Numbered from the stretch's first letter, positions 1-8,304 are shown. The stretch is 64,000 bases of DNA from Prevotella sp. (GCA_017469955.1 JAFUFJ010000021.1:1-64000), one strand, 5' to 3'. Numbers and translations: made by a program. The notes: a model not told the origin generated them from the letters alone.

Positions 1-49
1 ACGTGCCTGTGATGTTCAGACTGCAGTAAACACCTATTATTGTCTGGAG

Positions 50-250
50 ATGAACAAGACCCTGTCTTACGCTTTAGTAGGATTAACCCTCTCGGTCACC
101 CTTGTTTCTTCCTGCGGGAAGCCCAACAAGAGTGGCCGAACTTCTGCTTATTTGTCAGGCATGGATATTTTCAGCCCAATGGTTCTGCTGCCATACCCAA
201 TCCTTCCTCTTCCTCATAGGAGGGGTATCTTTTTATTTTTGCACTTCTAA
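50..250 (+). pseudogene. Possible truncated lipoprotein N-terminus
   Basis: The first 40 or so codons read as a lipoprotein signal: a short basic start, a hydrophobic stretch and a lipobox ending in SSC at about residue 22, followed by a polar linker (GKPNKSGRTSA). After that the frame runs into the 3' end of the opposite-strand vsr gene and loses protein-like character, stopping after 66 codons. It could be the remnant of an outer-membrane lipoprotein gene broken at this point; the linker faintly resembles GldK/PorK-type secretion lipoproteins, which is only an impression. It could also be a chance ORF. Confidence 0.35.
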
Positions 251-734
251 ATGCTTTCTTTTGCCGTGCCTCATGGTCCAGAAGGAATATCTTGTTGAGG
301 GTGTATTCCAACGACAGCAATGTTTGTTCCCTTGCTTTCGGTTTTAGTTCGCATTCCCATATGGTAATGGTATGCCATCCCATTTCGGCTAACAAGCGTT
401 GCTCCTGCCTGTCTCGTTCTTGGTTTCTTGCGATTTTCCGTACCCAGAATTCGCGATTTGTCTTGGGAATCTTGCAGCAGTCCGAACTCAAGATTTCCGA
501 CTCCGGTCCAGCAACTTGCACATGATGTCCATGCCAGAAGCAGCCATTTACAAAGATGCAAGTCCTGTATTTTCTCAATACCAGGTCAGGATGCCCGGGC
601 AAGCGTCTATGATTCAGCCGGTATCTGAACCCCCTACCCCACAACCAACGGCGTACGATCAGCTCAGGCTGCGTGTCTTTCGACCTTATCGCAGCCATGT
701 TTGCATGCCTTTTTTCTTGCGAGAGCTTATCCAT
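171..734 (-). CDS. vsr: Very short patch repair endonuclease Vsr
   Basis: Nicks DNA 5' of the T in T:G mismatches that arise when 5-methylcytosine deaminates, starting very short patch repair. Visible family features are the N-terminal RSKDTxPE segment (residues 17-24), the catalytic Asp in LPGHPD (D50), the FVNGCFWHGHH metal and active-site block (residues 61-71), and the TNREFW...ERDR helix followed by GW..IWECEL. The ATG at 734 is preferred because the longer frame (to 791) would run through the terminator of the next operon. At 187 residues it is longer than E. coli Vsr (156), with an extra charged C-terminal tail. Vsr normally accompanies a cytosine-5 methyltransferase; none is in the window. 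Confidence 0.93.
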   Translation of the reverse strand: MDKLSQEKRHANMAAIRSKDTQPELIVRRWLWGRGFRYRLNHRRLPGHPDLVLRKYRTCIFVNGCFWHGHHVQVAGPESEILSSDCCKIPKTNREFWVRKIARNQERDRQEQRLLAEMGWHTITIWECELKPKAREQTLLSLEYTLNKIFLLDHEARQKKAFRSAKIKRYPSYEEEEGLGMAAEPLG

Positions 735-767
735 GGTTCTGTTTTGCCGACAAGTTACATAAGGATT

Positions 768-826
768 CCAAAAGAAAAAAGAGCCAATCATTCCATGATA
801 CTAAACGGCATATGAAATGATTGGCT
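768..826 (-). terminator. Terminator of the 2-oxoacid oxidoreductase operon
   Basis: Inverted repeat with 11-bp perfect arms (782-792 and 816-826). On the minus strand it is followed by a T-rich run (complement of the A-rich 768-781). It lies 22 bp past the last gene of the operon, as a Rho-independent terminator would. Confidence 0.8.
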
Positions 827-847
827 ATTGGCAGGCTAAGCAAGTTT

Positions 848-1393
848 CTACCCTACTCGTTCGATGATCTTCATGCCCTCATCCACTGCTTGCATATTAA
901 GGGGAATGAGATGGTGATGACGTTCGGGCAAAGACTTGAAGAGTGCTTTCTGAAGACCGTCGGTACTGACCACCGGACAGACCTTCAAGAGCCCTCCAAG
1001 GACAATCATGTTGAAGACTTTCGAGTTTTTCATCTCAGCAGCCTTGTCCATAGCGTCGATGCGATAGACTTCGATGTCGCTGCGCTGTGGCGGATTAAGG
1101 ATGCCGAAGCCGTCGTAGATGAGAATGCCTCCGGACTTCACTTTTGGCAGGAATTTGTCGAGTGAAGGCTGATTGAGCACGATTGCGACATCATACTTGC
1201 TGAGGATTGGCGACGATACACGTTCATCACTGACAATGACGGTAACGTTGGCCGTGCCTCCTCTCTGCTCCGGACCATAGGCAGGCATCCATGTTACTTC
1301 CTTGTCCTCCATGAGACCCGAATAGGCTAATATCTTGCCCATTGACAATACGCCCTGGCCTCCGAATCCACTGATAATTATTTCTTTTGTCAT
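848..1393 (-). CDS. 2-oxoacid:ferredoxin oxidoreductase, gamma subunit
   Basis: Gamma subunit of a cytoplasmic, coenzyme A-dependent 2-oxoacid:ferredoxin oxidoreductase of the 2-oxoglutarate or branched-chain 2-oxoacid class. The 181-residue protein opens with the family signature IIISGFGGQGVLSMGKILA and carries the PAYGPEQRGGTANVTV block near residue 40, both typical of the pyruvate/ketoisovalerate gamma domain. Its ATG overlaps the stop of the beta gene by 4 bp (ATGA), so the two are translationally coupled. It is the last gene of a four-gene operon and is followed by a strong terminator. Confidence 0.92.
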   Translation of the reverse strand: MTKEIIISGFGGQGVLSMGKILAYSGLMEDKEVTWMPAYGPEQRGGTANVTVIVSDERVSSPILSKYDVAIVLNQPSLDKFLPKVKSGGILIYDGFGILNPPQRSDIEVYRIDAMDKAAEMKNSKVFNMIVLGGLLKVCPVVSTDGLQKALFKSLPERHHHLIPLNMQAVDEGMKIIERVG

Positions 1394-2151
1394 AGCGTTG
1401 TATCTTTTAGGTCACCTTTCTCGTATTTCTTGAACATATTCTCTTTCATCCATTCGTTGGCTTTCACAGGAGAGAGCTTCCAGCCGCTGTTACAGGTCGA
1501 GACAATCTCGACGAGCGACGAGCCTTTTCCTGCCATAGAGGCTTCAAAGGCCTTGCGAATGGCTTTCTTTGCCTTCATGATGGATGCCACCGATTCTACT
1601 GACTGGCGAGTGACGTAGCACGTTCCTTCGAGCCTTGCAGCCAAGTCGGTGATGTTCAGTGGATATCCATGCAGGTCGGGCTGGCGGCCATAGGGGCATG
1701 TCGACGTTTTCTGTCCAAGCAAAGTAGTGGGAGCCATCTGCCCTCCCGTCATGCCATAGATGGCATTGTTGATGAAGATCATGGCGATGTGCTCGCCGCG
1801 ATTCAGTGCATGGATGGCCTCACCCGTGCCGATGCAGGCCATGTCGCCGTCGCCTTGATAGGTGAAAACGAGCCTGTCGGGCCACAGTCTCTTGATGGCT
1901 GTTGCCACGGCTGGTGCGCGTCCATGGGCAGCTTCCTGCCAGTCGATGTCAATATACTTATAGGCGAACACGGCGCATCCTACGGGAGACACGCCTACGG
2001 TCTTCTCTTCCATGCCCATTTCTTCGATGACTTCAGCCACGAGTTTGTGCACTACACCGTGTGAACAGCCCGGACAATAGTGCATGGGCACATCGTTCAT
2101 CAGGGTTGGTTTTTTGCAAACCAGATTTTCAGGACTGATAATATTTTCCAT
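1390..2151 (-). CDS. 2-oxoacid:ferredoxin oxidoreductase, beta subunit (TPP-binding)
   Basis: Carries the thiamine diphosphate site that decarboxylates the 2-oxoacid. At 253 residues it has the family length. Visible features are HYCPGCSHG near residue 25, the GDGDMACIGTGE thiamine-diphosphate motif near residue 100 with the matching NNAIYGMTGGQ about 25 residues on, and a C-terminal segment with CNSGW. The gene sits 3 bp after the alpha gene and overlaps the gamma gene by 4 bp. Substrate (2-oxoglutarate, branched-chain 2-oxoacids or other) cannot be settled from the sequence. Confidence 0.93.
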   Translation of the reverse strand: MENIISPENLVCKKPTLMNDVPMHYCPGCSHGVVHKLVAEVIEEMGMEEKTVGVSPVGCAVFAYKYIDIDWQEAAHGRAPAVATAIKRLWPDRLVFTYQGDGDMACIGTGEAIHALNRGEHIAMIFINNAIYGMTGGQMAPTTLLGQKTSTCPYGRQPDLHGYPLNITDLAARLEGTCYVTRQSVESVASIMKAKKAIRKAFEASMAGKGSSLVEIVSTCNSGWKLSPVKANEWMKENMFKKYEKGDLKDTTL

Positions 2152-2154
2152 AAC

Positions 2155-3240
2155 TTAGAACTTCTTTTTTAGGGCTTCAACGATTTCATCGGGTTCAGGG
2201 ACAATTCCGCCCAGACGTCCGAAGTGGGCTACGGGCACCTTTCCGTCGATTGAAAGGCGTACATCCTCTACCATCTGGCCGGCATTGATCTCTACTACGA
2301 GCACGCCTTGCTTGCCTTCTGCTGCACGGGCGATTTCCTTTTCGGGGAAGGGCCACAGGGTGACGGGGCGGAACAGGCCTACCTTCAGGCCTTCTTCACG
2401 AGCCATCTCGATGGCTTTCTCGGCTATTCTGGCCGCACTGCCAAAGGCTACTATCATATAGTCGGCATCGTCGAGTCCCTGAGTCTCATATCTTACTTCG
2501 TTTTCTCTTATCTGCTGATACTTTTCCTGCAGGTGTATGTTGCGCTGTTCCATCACCTCTGAGGTCAGCTCAAGTGAGGTAATGATATTAGGTTGACGGT
2601 CTTTCGTGCGGCCAGTCGACGCCCATGGACACTCGCGAAGGATTTCCTCCTCGGTGCGACGGGGCTTGAATGGGGGCAATACTACTTTCTCCATCATCTG
2701 ACCAATCACACCATCGGAGAGTATCATGGCCGGATTTCTGTACTTGAATGCCAACTCAAAAGCCAGATCGACGAAGTCGGCCATCTCCTGAACCGAGTTC
2801 GGAGCCAGCACGATGACATAGTAGTCGCCGTTGCCACCGCCACGTGTTGCCTGGAAATAGTCGCTCTGCGACGGCTGGATAGTGCCCAGTCCCGGCCCGC
2901 CACGCTGCACATTCACGAACACACCGGGCAGTTCTGCGCCCGCCATATAGGCGATTCCTTCCTGCATCAGGGCTACTCCTGGCGACGATGACGAAGTGAG
3001 CACGCGCTTTCCGGCGCCTGCTCCGCCGTAGATCATGTTGATCGATGCCACTTCACTCTCGGCCTGCAGCACCACCATGCCCGTGGTTTCCCACGGCTTC
3101 AGCTCGGCCAATGTCTCGATAACCTCACTTTGCGGGGTGATGGGATAGCCGAAATATCCGTCAGCACCACATCGAATAGCAGCATGGGCGATAGCCTCAT
3201 TGCCCTTCATCAATACTACTTCTCTTTCTGCCATAGTCAT
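2155..3240 (-). CDS. vorB: 2-oxoacid:ferredoxin oxidoreductase, alpha subunit (VorB/KorA type)
   Basis: Alpha subunit that forms the catalytic dimer with the beta subunit. It contains the pyrimidine-binding start (LMKGNEAIAHAAIRCGADGYFGYPITPQSE), the SSSPGVALMQEGIAYMAGAELP block and a C-terminal transketolase-like domain (residues 255-361). I recall this Bacteroidales ortholog usually being annotated as 3-methyl-2-oxobutanoate dehydrogenase subunit VorB, but a 2-oxoglutarate (KorA) role is equally possible, since anaerobic Bacteroidales use reduced ferredoxin to make 2-oxoglutarate from succinyl-CoA. The ATG overlaps the upstream ferredoxin gene by 4 bp; an in-frame Met two codons on is an alternative start. 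Confidence 0.88.
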   Translation of the reverse strand: MTMAEREVVLMKGNEAIAHAAIRCGADGYFGYPITPQSEVIETLAELKPWETTGMVVLQAESEVASINMIYGGAGAGKRVLTSSSSPGVALMQEGIAYMAGAELPGVFVNVQRGGPGLGTIQPSQSDYFQATRGGGNGDYYVIVLAPNSVQEMADFVDLAFELAFKYRNPAMILSDGVIGQMMEKVVLPPFKPRRTEEEILRECPWASTGRTKDRQPNIITSLELTSEVMEQRNIHLQEKYQQIRENEVRYETQGLDDADYMIVAFGSAARIAEKAIEMAREEGLKVGLFRPVTLWPFPEKEIARAAEGKQGVLVVEINAGQMVEDVRLSIDGKVPVAHFGRLGGIVPEPDEIVEALKKKF

Positions 3241-3470
3241 TCCTCCACGCGTTTACGATAAACTGTGATACACCCGTCGGGGCAAACAATGCCGCAGGAG
3301 GCACAGCCCGTGCACTTTTCTGCCAGCACCGCTTCGACGTAGGGGTATCCATGAACATTTACTTTCTTTGGAGCCAGGGCTATCACATCCTGAGGACAGG
3401 CCACGACGCATAGCGAGCAACCCTTGCAACGTTCAGTGTTCACCACGATGGCACCTCTCATTTTTGCCAT
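3237..3470 (-). CDS. 2[4Fe-4S] ferredoxin subunit of the 2-oxoacid oxidoreductase
   Basis: A 77-residue protein with two complete [4Fe-4S] motifs, CKGCSLCVVACP (from about residue 16) and CTGCASCGIVCP (from about residue 55). It is the delta-type electron-transfer subunit that carries electrons from the alpha/beta active site to soluble ferredoxin. It is the first gene of the operon and overlaps the alpha gene by 4 bp. The two cluster motifs are separated by a longer linker than in clostridial 2[4Fe-4S] ferredoxins, as is usual for this subunit. Confidence 0.93.
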   Translation of the reverse strand: MAKMRGAIVVNTERCKGCSLCVVACPQDVIALAPKKVNVHGYPYVEAVLAEKCTGCASCGIVCPDGCITVYRKRVEE

Positions 3471-3508
3471 AATGCTTCTGTTTTGTTGATGTTTTTAATG
3501 TCTGACGG

Positions 3509-3539
3509 CGAAGTTAGCAAATTCCTTTGAAACGGCAAA
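3509..3539 (-). promoter_or_regulatory. Bacteroidetes-type promoter of the 2-oxoacid oxidoreductase operon
   Basis: On the minus strand a -7 box TAACTTCG (3509-3516, one mismatch to TAnnTTTG) is preceded after 19 bp by a -33 TTTG (3536-3539). It would give a leader of about 35 nt to the ferredoxin ATG at 3470. Confidence 0.5.
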
Positions 3540-3647
3540 ATAAAAGCGATTCTTTTTTCATCTGCCACGAAAAATGGAAAAATTTCTTCCCAAAGACAAC
3601 AGGAAAGGAAGCATCTGCCGGGGTGAAGGGTGTAAACATTTCTGCCT

Positions 3648-3862
3648 GTTTTTAACACTTCGCGACGTGAAAAGCAAGCAACATCTGGCGAAAAAACAGC
3701 TCTTCAACCCGAGATTTCTGCCCATTTGCGACAACGACGGCACCTCATCTCAGCGAGAAAACTATGCTTTCTTGCCTGCAAACACAAGGATGCTGCACTT
3801 GAAGTCTATGTGTTCACGGCGAGAACCCATAGCTTTCTGCCTGAGAAACGGCAGGTTTCTCG
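3648..3862 (+). repeat. 22-bp palindromic-unit array with leader motif (9 units)
   Basis: The motif GTTTTTAACACTTCG (3648-3662) is followed after 2 bp by nine consecutive 22-bp units starting at 3665. Units starting at 3753, 3797, 3819 and 3841 fit the consensus best (AGAA or TGAA at positions 4-7, TAT/ATAG in the middle, TTCT-like end); the others are degenerate. The length and junction are identical to the array at 32660-32874. Confidence 0.75.
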
Positions 3863-4040
3863 GAAGCAAAGCATTGGAAACAATGGCTAAAAAGCTGCGA
3901 ATATCACTTCCAACTATTATAAGTCAATGAAAAACAGAAAGTTATTACTCAACTAATCATAGGCCTCCATTTCCGCCTCCAATCAGCATTTACAGGCAGA
4001 AGGAGCAGAAGATAGAAACCCTTTGTCCGTCTTTTTCCGA

Positions 4041-4055
4041 GTTTTTAACACTTCG
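4041..4055 (+). repeat. Extra copy of the array leader motif
   Basis: An exact copy of GTTTTTAACACTTCG. The DNA after it shows no clear 22-bp units, so it may be a decayed element. Confidence 0.5.
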
Positions 4056-4125
4056 GATGCCTACGAAACCGACCTTCCGACCGCCTGCTTCCTCACACGC
4101 CAAAGGGCGATGGCGGCGCCGGTTG

Positions 4126-4165
4126 AGAAAAAACAAGGACGCCTACGGGTTGTAGGCATCCTTGT
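4126..4165 (-). terminator. Terminator of ffh-folD-TPR
   Basis: Fourteen-bp arms (4133-4146 and 4152-4165) with one G-U pair and a 5-nt loop, followed on the minus strand by six T residues. The upstream arm is formed by the last codons and stop of the TPR gene, so the coding end and the terminator overlap. Confidence 0.85.
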
Positions 4166-4322
4166 TATAGTAGTTCATAATGTCGTCTATCATCTGCTTG
4201 GCATGCACAGCCGGCGAATCAGGGTCAAGGCTGATGGCCTCAAGATAGGCATTTGCGGCGGCCTGATAGTTGCCTTGCCGGCGATAGTCGTTGCCCAACT
4301 GGTAGTATTCTTCTGCCGTCAT
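4143..4322 (-). CDS. Small single-TPR protein
   Basis: A 59-residue protein that is almost exactly one and a half tetratricopeptide repeats ([32 protein letters not shown], then a short helix and an Asn-rich end). TPRs mediate protein contacts; the partner is unknown. The ATG at 4322 is chosen because it overlaps the folD stop as ATGA, which indicates coupled translation, while upstream starts would lie inside folD. A Bacteroidales trait is such a mini-TPR directly after folD, but I cannot name its function. Confidence 0.72.
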   Translation of the reverse strand: MTAEEYYQLGNDYRRQGNYQAAANAYLEAISLDPDSPAVHAKQMIDDIMNYYNKDAYNP

Positions 4323-5185
4323 CGCCTGCCTGCCTGCAAAGTGTTCAACATCAGCGAGCAGATAGTCATCGGACCTACGCCTCCTGGCACGGGAGTAATG
4401 TAAGAACACAAGGGCGCAACCTCGTCGAACTTGACGTCACCATTGAGCCGATATCCGCTCTTACGGGTAGCATCTGCGACGCGTGTTGTGCCCACATCAA
4501 TGACTACAGCACCAGGTTTCACCATGTCAGCCGTCACGAAGTCGGGCCTTCCTATGGCTGCAATAAGGATGTCAGCCTGCCGACACTCCTCTTGAAGGTT
4601 CTGGGAATGTGAGTGACAAACGGTCACGGTAGCGTCGCCATACTGCTTCTGCATCATCAGCTGGGCCATCGGCTTGCCGACGATGTTTGACCGTCCAAGC
4701 ACGACACACTTCTTGCCGGAAGTCTGAATGCCATAGTGTCTGAGCAGGGTGAGGATGCCTAATGGCGTAGCAGAGATAAAACACGGCAGCCCGATGGCCA
4801 TCCTTCCGACATTGACGGGATGGAATCCGTCGACATCTTTCTTAGGATCGATGGCCTCAGTGACCTTCTGTTCGTCGATGTGTCGGGGCAAAGGCAGCTG
4901 AACAATGAAACCGTCGACATCGGCATCGGCATTCAACTTGGCCACGCAGCCCAAGAGTTCTTCCTCGGTCACATCGTCTTCGAAGCGGATAAGAGTTGAC
5001 TTGAACCCGCACTCTTCGCAGGCCAGCACCTTGTTTCTCACGTAAGTCTCTGAACCTCCGTCATGACCTACGAGCACGGCTGCTAAGTGAGGACGCTTGC
5101 CTCCCTGAGCAACTATCTGCTGAACCTCTGCTGCTATCTGGGTCTTGATGGCCGAAGCTGTGGCCTTTCCGTCAATGAGTTGCAT
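4319..5185 (-). CDS. folD: Bifunctional methylenetetrahydrofolate dehydrogenase/cyclohydrolase
   Basis: Interconverts 5,10-methylene-, 5,10-methenyl- and 10-formyl-tetrahydrofolate using NADP(H), in the cytoplasm. At 288 residues it has the usual length. Catalytic features are visible: the YVRNK segment near residue 50 with the essential Lys, the IVQLPLPRH block with the conserved Gln, DVDGFHP with the Asp, the nucleotide site [14 protein letters not shown], and the terminal [10 protein letters not shown] signature. It lies 54 bp after ffh and is coupled to a small TPR gene, so the three probably form one transcript. Confidence 0.97.
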   Translation of the reverse strand: MQLIDGKATASAIKTQIAAEVQQIVAQGGKRPHLAAVLVGHDGGSETYVRNKVLACEECGFKSTLIRFEDDVTEEELLGCVAKLNADADVDGFIVQLPLPRHIDEQKVTEAIDPKKDVDGFHPVNVGRMAIGLPCFISATPLGILTLLRHYGIQTSGKKCVVLGRSNIVGKPMAQLMMQKQYGDATVTVCHSHSQNLQEECRQADILIAAIGRPDFVTADMVKPGAVVIDVGTTRVADATRKSGYRLNGDVKFDEVAPLCSYITPVPGGVGPMTICSLMLNTLQAGRR

Positions 5186-5239
5186 CGTATGAGATGGGTA
5201 TTTGAAGTGATATTTTTGCGAATGGCTGCTTAAAAGGGC

Positions 5240-6580
5240 TTAATGGGGCATCTTAGACATGGGGGGCATCCCCTTCATCATGCCCCGCATTCCCATGCCA
5301 GAGACCATCTTCATCATCTTGCGGGTCTGGTCGAACTGCTTCAAAAGGCGGTTAACCTCCTGAATAGAGGTGCCCGATCCCTTGGCAATGCGCAGCCTTC
5401 GGCTCTGGTTCAGGATGTCTGGATTCTGGCGTTCCTTCGGAGTCATGCTCTGGATGATGGCCTCGATGCTCTTGAAGGCATCGTCGTCGATGTCAAGATC
5501 CTTGATCTGCTTGCCCACACCTGGTATCATCGAGGCGAGTTCCTTGAGGTTTCCCATCTTTTTGATCTGCTGTATCTGGCCGAGAAAGTCGTCGAAGTCG
5601 AACTTGTTTTTGGCTATTTTCTTCTGCAAGCGGCGGGCTTCCTCTTCGTCAAACTGGGCTTGTGCGCGCTCGACAAGTGAGACAACGTCGCCCATACCAA
5701 GTATGCGATCGGCCATACGCGAGGGGTGGAACACGTCGATGGCTTCCATTTTTTCGCCCGTACCGATAAACTTGATGGGCTTTGTGACAACAGTTCTGAT
5801 CGAGAGGGCTGCACCTCCACGGGTATCACCGTCGAGCTTTGTGAGCACAACTCCGTCGAAGTCAAGGCGGTCATTGAACTCTTTGGCCGTGTTGACGGCG
5901 TCCTGTCCGGTCATCGAGTCGACCACGAACAGGGTTTCATCGGGACGTATGGCCTCCTTAAGGGTGGCTATCTCGGTCATCATCTCTTCGTCAACTGCCA
6001 GACGACCGGCGGTGTCGATGATGACGATGTTATAGTTTTCTTGCTTAGCCTTGCGGATGGCATTGGTGGCGATCTCGACCACATTCTTGTTGTCGGGCTC
6101 AGAATAGACGTCGACTCCGACCTGCTCTCCTACCACGTGAAGCTGCTGAATAGCTGCAGGACGGTAAACATCGCAGGCCACAAGCAACGGTCGTTTGTGC
6201 TGCTTTGTCTTCAGCATGTTGGCCAGTTTGCCCGAGAACGTGGTCTTACCAGAGCCTTGCAGACCCGACATAAGGATAATGGCGGGGCGGTTTTCCAGCT
6301 TCAATTCGGCAGCCGTTCCTCCCATAAGTTCGGCTAATTCGTCATGAACAAGCTTCACCATCAGCTGTCCAGGCTTGACTGCTGTGAGCACATTCATGCC
6401 CATAGCCTTCTGCTTTACGGTGTCGGTAAACGTCTTTGCAACCTTGTAATTGACGTCGGCGTCGAGCAGAGCACGGCGTACATCCTTCAAAGTCTCAGCC
6501 ACATTAATCTCGGTTATCTTCCCCTCGCCCTTCAGAATCTTGAACGAGCGTTCCAGTCTCTCACTTAGATTCTCAAACAT
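5240..6580 (-). CDS. ffh: Signal recognition particle GTPase Ffh
   Basis: SRP54 protein that binds 4.5S RNA and signal sequences of nascent chains and delivers ribosomes to FtsY at the membrane. Domains in order: four-helix N domain (1-95), GTPase G domain with GLQGSGKTTFSGKLA (P loop), DTAGRL and TKLDGDTRGG, then the methionine-rich M domain from about residue 320, ending in a run of Met/Gly/Lys. Length 446 is normal. The RNA partner is not in the window. A -7 box lies about 65 bp upstream. Confidence 0.98.
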   Translation of the reverse strand: MFENLSERLERSFKILKGEGKITEINVAETLKDVRRALLDADVNYKVAKTFTDTVKQKAMGMNVLTAVKPGQLMVKLVHDELAELMGGTAAELKLENRPAIILMSGLQGSGKTTFSGKLANMLKTKQHKRPLLVACDVYRPAAIQQLHVVGEQVGVDVYSEPDNKNVVEIATNAIRKAKQENYNIVIIDTAGRLAVDEEMMTEIATLKEAIRPDETLFVVDSMTGQDAVNTAKEFNDRLDFDGVVLTKLDGDTRGGAALSIRTVVTKPIKFIGTGEKMEAIDVFHPSRMADRILGMGDVVSLVERAQAQFDEEEARRLQKKIAKNKFDFDDFLGQIQQIKKMGNLKELASMIPGVGKQIKDLDIDDDAFKSIEAIIQSMTPKERQNPDILNQSRRLRIAKGSGTSIQEVNRLLKQFDQTRKMMKMVSGMGMRGMMKGMPPMSKMPH

Positions 6581-6644
6581 AGTCTGTTGTCTTATTTCCT
6601 TTTTGATTGTTCTCTTTACACAATGGCCTTGCCATATTAATTGG

Positions 6645-6652
6645 CAAAATTA
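6645..6652 (-). promoter_or_regulatory. Putative -7 box upstream of ffh
   Basis: Minus-strand TAATTTTG, a full match to the Bacteroidetes -7 consensus TAnnTTTG, placed 65 bp before the ffh ATG. No clear -33 TTTG at the right distance. Confidence 0.4.
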
Positions 6653-6728
6653 CACAAAAACCCAGTGACTAAGCCCCCTCGTGCAGAGTATTTATAGAAT
6701 TTTAACCATACCGCCGGCGTCATTCTCA

Positions 6729-6860
6729 TGAAGAACTCTGCCCCGGGCTGGCGAGAAAGCTTAGGTTTTAGCCCGAGAACTCATAGGATTCTCGCCCAGA
6801 ACCCTATCCTTTCTCACCCAGAAACCATAGACTTCTCGGGCTAAAACCTAAGCTTTCTCG
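6729..6860. repeat. 22-bp unit array with perfect 27-bp inverted repeat (6 units)
   Basis: Six units in register (6729, 6751, 6773, 6795, 6817, 6839), each exactly 22 bp and each with AGAA or its variant at positions 4-7 and a TTCT-like end. The outer units form perfect 27-bp arms (6753-6779 and 6833-6859) separated by 53 bp, so the whole array can fold as one long hairpin. It is the best conserved copy of the family in the window. Confidence 0.85.
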
Positions 6861-6918
6861 ACGGGAAGTCCTCCCGTTCAATGGCTGTACTGACAGCATA
6901 CTTTCGGCGAATGCAAAC

Positions 6919-6958
6919 GACAGAGGCGCGGACTCTTCGGAAAGTCCGCGCCTCTGTC
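6919..6958 (-). terminator. Strong hairpin after the Gfo/Idh operon
   Basis: Perfect 16-bp arms (6919-6934 and 6943-6958), very GC-rich, around a loop containing TTCG. It begins 17 bp past the stop of the last operon gene. The T run after it on the minus strand is short (GTTTGC), so it may end transcription weakly or protect the 3' end. Confidence 0.7.
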
Positions 6959-6975
6959 GCATGTATTTCAAATAC

Positions 6976-8295
6976 TTAAAGTTCTCTTACCTGGCCCGTC
7001 AGCCTGCTTTGTTCGGCTTCGAAACAAAGGCGATGGCTCTGAAGGGCTTCGTCGATGGACGACGACAGATGGTCAGTACGCCCGCTGACGGCCTTCAAAA
7101 AGTCGTCAAGCAGCAGGAAGTCGGCCCCTCCATGATAGGGTGCTGCCATCGACTCGGTGAAGTCAAACACTTCTTCGGTGCCTTTTCGGAAATGCTTCAC
7201 CACGACTTTTGACTCATCGCAATAGACTTCGCCTTCGGTCAGGCAGATGGTTGTCGAGCGGAAGTCGTCGCGAGTAAAGGCAGTCATGTCGATTGAAATG
7301 GTGGTCTGGTCGGCCAGTTCAATGATGCATGTCTGATGGTCGACGACGTCATTGCTGCAATGGTAGACACACCGGCCAAAGCTTCCTTCGTTCAACTCGT
7401 CCTGCAACACCTCGTCAAGGCTCTTCCCCGCAGGCACGTCGAAGTTGCTAATCCACTCGCGACGGCGCCAATAGAGGTCGACAGCCGAATAGGGACACGT
7501 CGGCTCTACTTTGCAGTCTACACAACGACGGGCAGACCCTTCGGGGGCATTCTCGGCCCGGAACCACTTGAGCGAGCCGAAAGAACTGACACGACGGGCA
7601 GGCGACTGGACCACCCACAGCAGGAAATCGATGTCGTGGCAGCACTTTGAAAGGAACATTGGGTTGGCCTTCCGGCTGTCACTGAACACCCCTCTCACGT
7701 AGCTATGTGCCTGACGGTCGATGCCTACACGCTCGGTATGGCGGACAGAGACCACCTTTCCCAGCTTTCCGGAGGCCACAACTTCCCTTACTTTGCGAAA
7801 ACACGGCATGTAACGAAGCACATGGCAAACGCCGATATAGACACCATGCTCACGGGCTTCACTGGCTAATTGCTCACACTCCTCATAGCGTTGAGCAACA
7901 GGTTTCTCCAACAACACATGCATACCACGCCGGATAGCCATGAGCGTAGGCTGGAAATGATGGTCTTCGGGAGTGGCAATAATGGCAACAGAAGCCCTCA
8001 GCGCGTCGTTCAACGGAAAGACGCCAGCGACTCCTTCGGCTGCTTTCCCCTGCACTGAGGAAAGGTTGTCCACAGCCTTAAAGTATTCTTCATAGTCAGA
8101 AAAACGGGCTTCGGCTGGCAGACCAAACTGATCGGCCATGTCGTTACGCCTCACTTCATCAGGTTCAATGACGGCAACAAGCCGCGCTTCATTCGAGTGC
8201 TCACGCACGTATTTCATATATGTACGCATGCGATTGCCGGCTCCGATGGCAACCATCCGAACCGGCAAACACGCTACATTGTTATTCAAATCCAT
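6976..8295 (-). CDS. Gfo/Idh/MocA-family oxidoreductase (cytoplasmic)
   Basis: A 439-residue NAD(P)-dependent dehydrogenase of the glucose-fructose oxidoreductase class. It shows a Rossmann start (VRMVAIGAGNRMRTYM), the EKP motif in LLEKPVAQRYEEC (about residue 135), and the conserved HD in CCHDIDFLLW at about residue 220. A Cys-rich insert (CVDCKVEPTCPY) follows, possibly a metal site. It lacks a signal peptide, unlike the first gene of the operon, and follows the HEAT/DUF1080 gene by 9 bp. From work on Bacteroidetes 3-keto-glycoside pathways I infer that it oxidises or reduces a sugar C3 position. Confidence 0.88.
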   Translation of the reverse strand: MDLNNNVACLPVRMVAIGAGNRMRTYMKYVREHSNEARLVAVIEPDEVRRNDMADQFGLPAEARFSDYEEYFKAVDNLSSVQGKAAEGVAGVFPLNDALRASVAIIATPEDHHFQPTLMAIRRGMHVLLEKPVAQRYEECEQLASEAREHGVYIGVCHVLRYMPCFRKVREVVASGKLGKVVSVRHTERVGIDRQAHSYVRGVFSDSRKANPMFLSKCCHDIDFLLWVVQSPARRVSSFGSLKWFRAENAPEGSARRCVDCKVEPTCPYSAVDLYWRRREWISNFDVPAGKSLDEVLQDELNEGSFGRCVYHCSNDVVDHQTCIIELADQTTISIDMTAFTRDDFRSTTICLTEGEVYCDESKVVVKHFRKGTEEVFDFTESMAAPYHGGADFLLLDDFLKAVSGRTDHLSSSIDEALQSHRLCFEAEQSRLTGQVREL

Positions 8296-8304
8296 TGAAT
8301 TGGC

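Larger units (their letters stand above)
3471..4142 (-). other. Gene-free interval with repeats
   Basis: No credible gene on either strand; a 118-codon plus-strand frame here has no family resemblance and runs through the repeat. The interval holds the operon promoter, a nine-unit 22-bp array with its leader motif (3648-3862), a second copy of that motif (4041-4055) and the arm of the folD-TPR terminator. Confidence 0.7.
6581..6975 (-). other. Gene-free interval with repeat array and terminator
   Basis: Between the 5' end of ffh and the 3' end of the downstream oxidoreductase gene. It holds the ffh promoter, a 22-bp unit array containing a perfect 27-bp inverted repeat, and a hairpin terminator. 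No coding frame is supported. Confidence 0.7.

Noticed and set aside
3648-3862. 22-bp arrays as CRISPR arrays
   Set aside because: There is no conserved repeat alternating with unique spacers; the units are contiguous, degenerate and palindromic. No cas genes are present.
3574-3930. 118-codon plus-strand frame as a gene
   Set aside because: The protein has no family-like features and runs through the repeat array; the frame is explained by low stop-codon density.
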